40,129 nt of DNA. Source: Collinsella sp. (GTDB taxonomy: Bacteria; Actinomycetota; Coriobacteriia; Coriobacteriales; Coriobacteriaceae). This document shows, in pieces, positions 17,036 to 23,585 of the stretch. Both the position numbers and the translations under genes were made by a program. The stretch lies in contig JAUMSH010000003.1 in NCBI GenBank assembly GCA_031292915.1, forward strand, positions 1 to 40,129, given 5' to 3'. Numbering within the stretch: the stretch's first letter is position 1; each line of letters starts with the position of its first letter. The notes below the pieces were generated by a model. It saw nothing but the letters and a program-made list of their open reading frames with translations. It did not search any database and had not been told where the DNA came from.

Positions 17036-17479
17036 TTAAGCCTCCAGCTCAATCTTCGTGGGGTTCTGGGCAGCGTGCGGATGCTCGGCACCAGCGTAGA
17101 CCTTAAGCTTGGTCATCTGGGCACGGCCGAGGGTGGTCTTGGGCAGCATACCGCGAACGGCGCGCTCGATGACCTTCTCCGGGTGCTTCTCCATAGCCTG
17201 GCGGAAGCTCTCAGCCTTGAGGCCGCCGTTGTAGCCGCTGTGGCGATAATAGGTCTTCGTGTCGGCCTTGTTACCGGTAAGCTGGACCTTATCGGCGTTG
17301 ATGACGACAACGAAGTCGCCGCAGTCGCTGTTGGGCGTGAACTGGGGCTTGTTCTTACCGCGCAGGATCATTGCGATCTGGGTGGCAAGACGGCCCAGGA
17401 CAGCACCATCGGCGTCAACGAGAACCCAGTTGCGCTGGACCTCGCCCTGCTTGGCGTAGTGAGTCGATTTCGAAATCAC
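17036..17479 (-). CDS. rplM: 50S ribosomal protein L13
   Basis: A 147-residue L13, an early assembly protein of the large subunit. The region around RNWVLVDADGAVLGRLATQIA, KNKPQFTPNSDCGDFVVVINA, YYRHSGYNGG and the AVRGMLPKT stretch are family signatures. Translation starts at a GTG (17477-17479) with GGAGGAG 5 nt upstream. It is the first gene of the rplM-rpsI operon and has a well-formed promoter about 65 nt upstream. Confidence 0.97.
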   Translation of the reverse strand: MISKSTHYAKQGEVQRNWVLVDADGAVLGRLATQIAMILRGKNKPQFTPNSDCGDFVVVINADKVQLTGNKADTKTYYRHSGYNGGLKAESFRQAMEKHPEKVIERAVRGMLPKTTLGRAQMTKLKVYAGAEHPHAAQNPTKIELEA

Positions 17480-17506
17480 TTAGACTCCTCCATGTACAGT
17501 ACGTGT

Positions 17507-17533
17507 TGTTACAGAGATTCACGGGGCTCTGCA
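17507..17533 (-). other. Leader hairpin before rplM
   Basis: In the ~60-nt leader between promoter and rplM, CAGAG and CTCTG are inverted repeats about 10 nt apart. L13 autoregulates its leader in E. coli; whether this hairpin does so here is not shown. Confidence 0.35.
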
Positions 17534-17545
17534 AGTAACCCGTCC

Positions 17546-17573
17546 ATATTACCCCGCTCGTCGCCCGAGTCAA
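17546..17573 (-). promoter_or_regulatory. Promoter of rplM-rpsI
   Basis: On the minus strand TTGACT (17568-17573) and TAATAT (17546-17551) are 16 nt apart, the best consensus match in the window. Confidence 0.75.
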
Positions 17574-17636
17574 CAGGTATTTTGGCTCTGACCAGACTTT
17601 CTGCACATGTCGTCCATGGGTCATGACGTCGCGACA

Positions 17637-18515
17637 CTAGCGCTCGACAAATGCCTCGATATCTCCCAGCAAGCGCTTTGCCTCCTGGCGGCCCTGAATA
17701 TATAGGTCGAGGAGCTTTGCCGAATCGTGCTCAACGTGGCCGACCTCGACCGGTTTTTGCGGAGCAATGACCAGCGCGCGGCCCTCACGCTCATACTTCC
17801 ACAGATGCATGCGCTGGATGTTGTAGCGGTCGTGGCGCGTCTCGATTCCCTCGAGTAGATAGGGGTAGTCGGCATAGCGGGCGCGCGCGGCAGGCATAAA
17901 CTCGTAAGGCTTTTTCTCGTACGAGCGGTCCTGCGTGACAATGACAACCGCGCGATCGAAGCCCGCCTCCTCCAGCACGTGCTCGATGGGGATCGAATCG
18001 GCTACGCCACCGTCGACGTATTTGTGCCCGTCAATCTCGACCGGCGGCGTCACCAGCGGCAGCGACGTCGATGCGCGCACAGCGTCGAGATCGAGCACGG
18101 CGCTTTTGACCGGCAGGTACGTGGCGGTTCCGAAGAGCATATCCGTCGCGACGGCGTACATCTCGATGGGGCTCGCGTCGAACGTCTCGTTGTCAAAGGG
18201 ATCCAGGCGGTCCTGGACATCATTGAAGATAAAGTCGTAACCCACGATGGAACCCGTGGACGCAAACGATGCAACGCCCATGAAACGGTTGTCGTTGCAG
18301 AAAGCCAGGTTGATGCGGTTGGCACGGCCGATCTGGTGCGACTTGTAGTTCACGCCGTTGAGGGCGCCGGCCGATACACCATATACCGCCGGAATCTCGA
18401 CGCCGGCCTCCATGAGAACGTCGAGCACGCCCGCGGTAAACTGCCCGCGAAAACTACCGCCCTCCAGGACGAGCGCGACCTTGCCGGCGTTCTTTGCCTT
18501 ATCTTCTGCAGTCAT
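17637..18515 (-). CDS. Patatin-like phospholipase family protein
   Basis: A 292-residue predicted Ser-Asp lipid acyl hydrolase, of the group including E. coli YjjU. The oxyanion loop LEGGSFRGQFTAGV is at 17-30, the nucleophile elbow GVSAG gives Ser48, and VDGGVAD gives the catalytic Asp168. No signal peptide or membrane segment is visible, so the protein is probably cytosolic. AGGAGG lies 5 nt before the start. It is transcribed alone, divergent in context from nothing obvious; the next upstream gene on this strand is tmRNA. The physiological lipid is unknown. Confidence 0.9.
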   Translation of the reverse strand: MTAEDKAKNAGKVALVLEGGSFRGQFTAGVLDVLMEAGVEIPAVYGVSAGALNGVNYKSHQIGRANRINLAFCNDNRFMGVASFASTGSIVGYDFIFNDVQDRLDPFDNETFDASPIEMYAVATDMLFGTATYLPVKSAVLDLDAVRASTSLPLVTPPVEIDGHKYVDGGVADSIPIEHVLEEAGFDRAVVIVTQDRSYEKKPYEFMPAARARYADYPYLLEGIETRHDRYNIQRMHLWKYEREGRALVIAPQKPVEVGHVEHDSAKLLDLYIQGRQEAKRLLGDIEAFVER

Positions 18516-18641
18516 GTTGACCTCCTGCTGTTTCGTTTTGGCCTTCTTCTACCCAGTTTTGAGATAGAAAGCGCATTGGTTTTGGAGTTGAGGAGGACGG
18601 GGCGGCTGGCGGGAAAGCGCATCCCACCCTGCGTTGCTGCG

Positions 18642-18898
18642 GCGTTTTCTTAACGCTCGCGCCCTGCGCAGAGTTCGATTCTCCGCGGGTTTGGGGATCC
18701 GTTGATGCGGTGCATGGCCGGCTGAGATTCGATAACATCGCATCCATATTGGGCTGAAGCATTGCGCGGAGAATCCGCGTGTTCGCTTCGCGAACCCGCA
18801 CCGGCTTCGGCCGCCTGCCGGCGTCCTCGCCCGCGGGCTAAAAACGCTTACGCGTTTTCTTTACGCCCGCGCCCTGCATAGAGTTCGATTCTCCGCGG
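18642..18898. repeat. Two 47-bp direct repeats containing a tmRNA-T-arm-like sequence
   Basis: Copies at 18642-18688 and 18852-18898 match at 43 of 47 positions. Each ends with AGTTCGATTCTCCGCG, identical to 16 nt of the tmRNA T arm but in the opposite orientation (tmRNA copy at 18964-18979). A third fragment, GCGCGGAGAATC at 18762-18773, lies in tmRNA orientation. The rest of 18516-18954 holds small hairpins (for example AAAACGC/GCGTTTT near 18841-18858, and GTTCGC/GCGAAC) and no credible gene. Confidence 0.6.
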
Positions 18899-18911
18899 TA
18901 TCAATAAGTAA

Positions 18912-18944
18912 TAAAAAAGCAGGTAGAAATACTTTTCTACCTGC
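18912..18944 (-). terminator. Rho-independent terminator of tmRNA
   Basis: On the minus strand GCAGGTAGAAA pairs perfectly with TTTCTACCTGC across a 4-nt loop, followed by seven T residues (18912-18918). It begins 10 nt after the CCA end of tmRNA. Confidence 0.95.
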
Positions 18945-18954
18945 TTATAACTTT

Positions 18955-19318
18955 TGGTGGAGGCGCGGAGAATCGAACTCCGGTCCACGAAAGCCCCCTG
19001 ATTGGCATCTCCAAGCTCAGTCGTTGGTTTAGTCTCGGACGCTTTGCGCGCAGCGACACGCTCGCGGCATCCCAACCGGTTCGGTCTTAACCTACGCCAT
19101 ACCGATTACGTGCGCAGGAGCATTCCCCTAAAATGACGTCGCGCCGGTGTCGGGGAAATCACCGGGTTGACGCGCCGCTATAAACTAAGCAGCGAGAGCC
19201 ATAGGCTCAAAAGAAGAGTTGTTGTCAATTCAATTTGACGGTACCCCTATTTAACGAGGCGAGGAGACCTCGGCTTGCTTCCTCTCTCAGAGCTATCGTG
19301 TCGAAACCAGTCGCCCCC
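18955..19318 (-). ncRNA. ssrA: Transfer-messenger RNA (tmRNA)
   Basis: Rescues stalled ribosomes with SmpB. The 5' end GGGGGCG pairs with CGCCTCC before the encoded CCA (acceptor stem with one G-U pair). CTGGTTTCGACA near the 5' end is the conserved D-loop-like region, and GGAGTTCGATTCTCC is the T arm. The tag frame near 19185-19226 reads DNNSSFEPMALAA followed by TAG; the ALAA end is the typical protease signal. The exact resume codon is not certain (GAC or the preceding codon). Length 364 nt is in the usual range. An 11-bp terminator follows immediately. Fragments of its 3' part are repeated in the adjacent non-coding region. Confidence 0.95.
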
Positions 19319-19556
19319 GAATGTCGGGAAAGTCTGGATGGTATCTGGCCTGCAAACACCCGATAACCGTCGACTTTTCAAGGAACACGCGAGTGAACCC
19401 CGCTCGTGGATAGCTATCTTACCACGTTCTAAAGGTAGACAGCTGCTCTATGCACGAGCTGTGAAGACCCTAATGTGCACCACACTTCACACTTTTGCCA
19501 CCGAACGCGTCACGTATATTTTCGCCAAGAAAAATTGACCCGTCGAAAGGACCGTT

Positions 19557-19991
19557 ATGGATACCAAACAGCAACTCATCAATGCCCTCGCGGGCCTGGG
19601 ATCAACCATTACCGAAGCTATGGATGTCATCGAGGGCTTTGTCCCCTGCGGACATCCCGCCCTCACGGTATCGAACGCGCTCGTCGTGCTGGACGCTGAC
19701 GATGATGCAGCTCTCACCCAGCAGCTTGAGACCGTCGAGGGCTTTATCGACCACGTGAGTGAGAACCGCGGCGTGGCCGCCTACCACGGCATCGAGGTCG
19801 AGCTCGCGGGTCCCAAAGCTGATCTGCTCGCAGCAATCCGCGAGGTAGGCGCCCTTATGCAGACCGCAGGCGTCAAGAATACCCAGTTCAACGAGTGGGT
19901 CTACCGCAGCTTAGCCGCGCTCGACAGCTCCGAAGAAAAGGCAGCCGAGCAGCTCGCAGAAAGCCCCGCCATTAAGGCAGCGCTTTTGTAA
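19557..19991 (+). CDS. Hypothetical protein, 144 residues
   Basis: I do not recognise this protein. AAAGGA lies 5 nt before the ATG and codon use resembles the neighbours, so it is likely real. It is acidic, predicted mostly helical, without signal peptide, membrane segment or metal-binding motif; a GHPALTVSNALVVLDADDD stretch near residues 32-50 suggests one beta-strand pair. The N-terminal half and the tail (EEKAAEQLAESPAIKAALL) look like helical bundles. It stands alone on the plus strand between tmRNA and the convergent toxin-antitoxin genes, so context gives no clue to its function. Confidence 0.65.
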   Translation: MDTKQQLINALAGLGSTITEAMDVIEGFVPCGHPALTVSNALVVLDADDDAALTQQLETVEGFIDHVSENRGVAAYHGIEVELAGPKADLLAAIREVGALMQTAGVKNTQFNEWVYRSLAALDSSEEKAAEQLAESPAIKAALL

Positions 19992-20000
19992 ATAGCAAAC

Positions 20001-20037
20001 GCGGGCCCCTTGGCGCATCGTCGTCCAAGAGGGCCGC
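20001..20037. terminator. Hairpin between convergent genes
   Basis: GCGGGCC...TTGG pairs with CCAA...GGGCCGC, 10 nt after the 144-residue gene and just beyond the PIN gene stop. Only weak T runs follow on either strand, so its use as a bidirectional terminator is tentative. Confidence 0.45.
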
Positions 20038-20049
20038 AAACAGTTCGCG

Positions 20050-20565
20050 TCAACCGATAGCCGCGCCGCCGCGTTCGGCCAAAGCAAGAATCGGCATCAT
20101 TTGACGAGGTGTCTTTGCTGCAAGATCGGCATGTTCGAGCAGTTTGCGATCGTTGGTCACCAAGTAATCAACCTGGGCGCGCTTGCACGCGGCGAGCACC
20201 AAGTTGTCCTCGTAATCGTGATGGAGCACTAAGTATTTGTCGGCCAGCCAAAGGTCCGACGCATCAGCGCCCACGGCAGTGGCGTTTTCGGTCATGTTCC
20301 GAACAAACGCCAACGCCGCATCGCCAATTGCACGGGCAGATGCCTCGTCGAGTGCTCCCCCGCTGGCAAGAACGCTACGCTTCAGCTCGTGTTGGACAAC
20401 GTACAGTACGTCCTTAGCGATATGCACCGGAAAGAACAGCAACGCCCCCGTCTCCGTCGCCTGCCCAATAAACGCACGCGCGGCAAGCGACTCGACATGG
20501 TCGACGCAAAACGAATCAACCCATACGTTGGCATCCACCATTATTTTGAGGGGAGCCCCGCTCAC
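20050..20565 (-). CDS. PIN-domain toxin (probable ribonuclease)
   Basis: A 171-residue PIN-domain protein, probably a VapC-like endoribonuclease toxin. Expected acidic metal ligands are Asp11 (MVDANVW), a cluster at Asp117/Glu119/Asp120 (HHDYEDNLVLAAC) and Asp139 (VTNDRKLL). It starts at a GTG whose GTGA overlaps the antitoxin stop, with AGGGG 8 nt upstream, so the pair is translationally coupled. It is somewhat longer than the typical ~130-residue VapC. RNA target is unknown. Confidence 0.85.
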   Translation of the reverse strand: MSGAPLKIMVDANVWVDSFCVDHVESLAARAFIGQATETGALLFFPVHIAKDVLYVVQHELKRSVLASGGALDEASARAIGDAALAFVRNMTENATAVGADASDLWLADKYLVLHHDYEDNLVLAACKRAQVDYLVTNDRKLLEHADLAAKTPRQMMPILALAERGGAAIG

Positions 20566-20915
20566 AGGATCATCCCCTTTTGGCGATAGCGCTCATCCAT
20601 GGCTTCGGAATAGATTGTGTCCCAATCGCGATCGTCGGATACGGGCGACGTGGCGATGCCCAGGTCTGCATAAAGCTGATCTGCCGCCGCCCATGATGCG
20701 GCGAACGGCAAGGTGGCACCAGCACTAGGCAGTTGGTCGTCAACGACCGACAACACCTCTTCGCACGAACCGCCGCCCTGTGCAACCTTCGCTACGACCT
20801 TTTTGATAAGCTCGGGCAGCGAGGCGCCCGAAAACCGCAACGCTTCCTCCGCATGGTCCTTGACCTGACGATCAACGCGAACGTTCACCTGCGCCATGCC
20901 GCTAGCAGCACCCAT
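20562..20915 (-). CDS. RelB/DinJ-like antitoxin
   Basis: A 117-residue protein whose N-terminal part, AQVNVRVDRQVKDHAEEAL, is a ribbon-helix-helix DNA-binding segment of the RelB/DinJ type; the C-terminal ~60 residues are acidic and probably wrap the toxin. Start chosen at 20915 (MGAASG) because GAGG lies 5 nt upstream; MAQVNV at 20897 and an ATG at 20954 are alternatives without good sites. It precedes and overlaps the PIN toxin gene by 4 nt. RelB-type antitoxins usually pair with RelE-fold toxins, so a PIN partner is a less common combination. Its own promoter contains short dyads suited to autoregulation. Confidence 0.8.
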   Translation of the reverse strand: MGAASGMAQVNVRVDRQVKDHAEEALRFSGASLPELIKKVVAKVAQGGGSCEEVLSVVDDQLPSAGATLPFAASWAAADQLYADLGIATSPVSDDRDWDTIYSEAMDERYRQKGMIL

Positions 20916-20955
20916 CTCAACCTCGCCTTCGACTTCTGCTATCCATGCTAGCATT

Positions 20956-20984
20956 ACTATATATTGCTGTTAGCAAATGTTCAA
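20956..20984 (-). promoter_or_regulatory. Toxin-antitoxin promoter with dyads
   Basis: On the minus strand TTGAAC (20979-20984) and TATAGT (20956-20961) are 17 nt apart. TGCTaacAGCA lies in the spacer and TGCTAGCA just downstream (20945-20952); both are inverted repeats that could bind the antitoxin. Confidence 0.65.
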
Positions 20985-20988
20985 ATGC

Positions 20989-21034
20989 AAAAGGCCTGCG
21001 CCCGGACAACACCGATGCCGTCTGGGCGCAGGCC
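20989..21034 (-). terminator. Rho-independent terminator of the metal ATPase operon
   Basis: On the minus strand GGCCTGCGCCC pairs perfectly with GGGCGCAGGCC, followed by four T residues. It starts 24 nt past the ATPase stop and lies directly upstream of the toxin-antitoxin promoter. Confidence 0.85.
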
Positions 21035-21058
21035 AGATAACGTGGGCGAACACGTCTG

Positions 21059-23134
21059 CTAACGCAGGTAAGCCTTTGCGTTGCCCAGGCTGTAGGCGAT
21101 TGTTGAGCCGTTGTGCAGTAGTGACGACGTCTGCGGAGTGATCATGCCGGTAATACCCAATGCCAACAGCGCCGAGTTGGTGAGCATCACCTTGGAATAC
21201 GAACTCGTCAGACGGTCGATAAGCCCCTGGCTCATACGGCGCAGGCGCACGATCGCGGCCAGATCCGTATCGGTCAGGATGATATCGGCGACCTCCTTGG
21301 CGATGTCGCTTCCGCCACCCATCGCCAAGCCCACGTCGGCCAAACCGAGCGCCGGCGAATCGTTGACGCCGTCGCCCACCATGGCAACGTGGCGCCCCTC
21401 GCTCTTAATGCGCTCCACATAAGCGTACTTGTCCTCGGGCAGCAGTTCGGCCTTGAACTCGTCAACTCCCGCCTCGCGCGCAATGCGTGCGGCTGTGCGC
21501 TCGGAATCGCCCGTGAGCATGACCACGTGCTTAACGCCCAGCGCGTGCAAGTCGGCGATGGCCTCGCGCACGCCAGGTTTGAGCGGATCCTCGATACCGA
21601 GCACGCCCACAACCGTGCCGTCAACCGCCAGGTACAGCGGCGACAGGCCCTGCATCTGGGACTCGATGCGCTCCTTAATGTCGGACTCGAGCTGCGCGCC
21701 CTCGTCCTCAAACACAAAGTGCGCGGAACCGATGATGGCGCGACGCCCCTCGATGGACGAAGCGATGCCGTGCGCCACGATGTACTCGACGGCGGCATGG
21801 CGCTCGCGGTGCTCGAGCCCGCGCTCGCGGGCGGCGTTGACCACGGCACGCGCCACCGGATGAGGGAAATGCTCCTCCAAGCAAGCGGAAAGGCGCAGAA
21901 TCTCGTCCTCGCTCCAGCCATCGGTGGTGAGCACGCAGGCAAGACGCGGCTGCGCCTCGGTGAGCGTGCCGGTCTTGTCAAACACAATGGTATCGGCCTT
22001 GGCAAACGACTCAAAGTACTTGGCGCCCTTGACCATGACGCCCATCTTGGCGGCATCGCTCATGGCAGTCATGACGGCGACGGAGCCCGTGAGTTTGAGT
22101 GCGCACGAGTAGTCGACCATCAGTGCCGCTGAGGTCTTGATGAGGCTACGCGTGGTGAGAGCGACAAGGCCCGCGAGCAGGAAGTTCCACGGGACGATCT
22201 TGTTGGCAAGGTCCTCCATATGCGACTGGCCCTCGGACTTGAGCGAATCGGCCGTTTGTACGAGCGAGACGATCGAGCGGAGCTTGGTCTGAGCCGTGTT
22301 GGCGCGCACGCGCACCAAGATGCTGCCGTCTTCCACGACGGTACCGGCGAACACGTCGTCGCCTGCACTGCGCTCAACGGCAAGCGGCTCGCCGGTCAGG
22401 GTCGCCTGGTTGACCATGGCGCTCCCCTGCTCGACCACGCCGTCAATGCAGATGGACATGCCGGTGCGCACGGCTGCCAAGTCGCCGGGCTCAAGCTCGG
22501 TGGCGGCAACGCTCACCTCAGTGTCGCCGACCACCTTTTGTGCCTTGTCGGGCACGTCGAGCAGCGAGTTGATGAGCTCGTTTTCGCTCATGGCGCGGGT
22601 GTAGTCCTCGAGCAGCTCGCCCACGTTGAGCAGGAACATCGTCTGGCCCGCGGTGTCGACATCACGTTTGACGAACGAAATGCCGATGGCCGAAGCGTCA
22701 AGCACAGGAACGGTCAGACGCGGCTGCGCCAGCTCATGAAGGGCAGCGCGCAAAAATGCTATGTAACCGGCCACGACAAACACCGCACGCAGAGGCGTCG
22801 GCAAGAACCAACGACGTGCGTAATGGACACCGACGAGTGTCGCCAGGTCCATAACGAGTTTGTGCTTGCGCGGCTCGAGTTGCATCACGTAGCCCGACTT
22901 GGCATCGGCGATAGCTTGAGCATCGAGTGCGCCCAAGGCGTCGAGCACGCTCGCGCGGCGCGGCTCGTCGTACTCCAGCGCCATCTGGCCAATGCGGCCA
23001 TACACGCGCACTTTGCGCACGCCGTCAATGTCGCCGCCAAGCTTAAGAAGCGCATCGAGATCACTCTCTGGCACAGGACCCGCCAACTGAAGACGGGTCC
23101 TGCCGGGGATCTCGCTGATAATCGAGAATCTCAT
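21059..23134 (-). CDS. P1B-type heavy-metal-translocating ATPase, non-CPC type
   Basis: A 691-residue membrane pump that likely exports a transition metal. Order: an N-terminal ~70-residue HMA-like domain without a CxxC motif, membrane segments at about 95-165, actuator domain with TLTGEP (245-250), membrane pair including MVDYSCALKL (339-348), phosphorylated Asp386 in DKTGTLT, HP motif (FPHPVARAV), hinge MVGDGVNDSPAL, and two last segments. The usual membrane CPC is replaced by Ser343-Cys344-Ala345, so copper-type selectivity is unlikely; Mn, Fe, Zn or Co are possible. It follows a small protein by 18 nt under a promoter overlapping a DtxR-like repeat. Confidence 0.9.
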   Translation of the reverse strand: MRFSIISEIPGRTRLQLAGPVPESDLDALLKLGGDIDGVRKVRVYGRIGQMALEYDEPRRASVLDALGALDAQAIADAKSGYVMQLEPRKHKLVMDLATLVGVHYARRWFLPTPLRAVFVVAGYIAFLRAALHELAQPRLTVPVLDASAIGISFVKRDVDTAGQTMFLLNVGELLEDYTRAMSENELINSLLDVPDKAQKVVGDTEVSVAATELEPGDLAAVRTGMSICIDGVVEQGSAMVNQATLTGEPLAVERSAGDDVFAGTVVEDGSILVRVRANTAQTKLRSIVSLVQTADSLKSEGQSHMEDLANKIVPWNFLLAGLVALTTRSLIKTSAALMVDYSCALKLTGSVAVMTAMSDAAKMGVMVKGAKYFESFAKADTIVFDKTGTLTEAQPRLACVLTTDGWSEDEILRLSACLEEHFPHPVARAVVNAARERGLEHRERHAAVEYIVAHGIASSIEGRRAIIGSAHFVFEDEGAQLESDIKERIESQMQGLSPLYLAVDGTVVGVLGIEDPLKPGVREAIADLHALGVKHVVMLTGDSERTAARIAREAGVDEFKAELLPEDKYAYVERIKSEGRHVAMVGDGVNDSPALGLADVGLAMGGGSDIAKEVADIILTDTDLAAIVRLRRMSQGLIDRLTSSYSKVMLTNSALLALGITGMITPQTSSLLHNGSTIAYSLGNAKAYLR

Positions 23135-23152
23135 TGTTTATGCCTGGGAGCG

Positions 23153-23398
23153 CTACTCGGCTGCCTTGTCCGCAGCGGCCTCGCTCTGGGTGAGATAGGC
23201 AGCCTCGGCAACCATATCGTCGACCTCGGCCTTGGCCTGCTCAACCATGTCCTGGTAGCCGTTCTTGATGCGCATGCCGCACGCAATGCCCTGCACGCAG
23301 GCATTCTTGACCGGAGCGCTGGTAAGCAGCTTGATGCCGGCCGTGCCAAGCAGAAAACCGCCACCGACAAGCAGGGTGTTAAACGTCGACTTCTTCAT
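23153..23398 (-). CDS. Small membrane-associated protein, partner of the metal ATPase
   Basis: An 81-residue protein with one hydrophobic segment (about 7-25, TLLVGGGFLLGTAGIKLL) followed by two Cys (CVQGIAC) and a charged helix. It may match a family seen beside P-type ATPases (possibly DUF6110; recalled, not checked). The start at 23398 has AGGGAG 7 nt upstream. It is the first gene after the metal-responsive-looking promoter and ends 18 nt before the ATPase. The two Cys lie just after the hydrophobic segment, where a metal could be handed over; this is an inference. Confidence 0.75.
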   Translation of the reverse strand: MKKSTFNTLLVGGGFLLGTAGIKLLTSAPVKNACVQGIACGMRIKNGYQDMVEQAKAEVDDMVAEAAYLTQSEAAADKAAE

Positions 23399-23485
23399 GT
23401 TGCTTCTCCCTTTTGCCGCATTGGACGCGGCACGGTGCCTCAGCACCCGAGTAAACAAGTTTGCTCGAGCGCACTTTTGGAAAAT

Positions 23486-23514
23486 AGTTTAGTTTATCTA
23501 ACTATCAAGTTCAA
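23486..23514 (-). promoter_or_regulatory. Promoter with DtxR-like inverted repeat, metal ATPase operon
   Basis: On the minus strand TTGAAC (23509-23514) and TAAACT (23486-23491) are 17 nt apart. ATAGTT and AACTAT (23484-23505) form an interrupted dyad over the -10 and spacer with a TTTAG/CTAA core like DtxR/MntR-family operators. The regulator itself is not in the window. Confidence 0.55.
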
Positions 23515-23555
23515 CAAAGGTTAACTTTTTGGAAACTATGGGGGTGAACTCAATA

Positions 23556-23580
23556 TGACAAAGGGACTGCCCCTTTGTCA
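23556..23580. repeat. Short palindromic repeat, TGACAAAGGG type
   Basis: TGACAAAGGG and CCCTTTGTCA are perfect inverted repeats with a 5-nt centre. A close copy lies at 29855-29877, and a relative with different outer arms at 33868-33904. It sits directly downstream of the ABC transporter stop; no T tract follows. Confidence 0.75.
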
Positions 23581-23585
23581 CATTC

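Noticed and set aside
18642..18688. A tRNA gene suggested by the GTTCGATTC T-loop word
   Set aside because: No acceptor, D or anticodon arm can be folded around it; the match is only to the tmRNA T arm.
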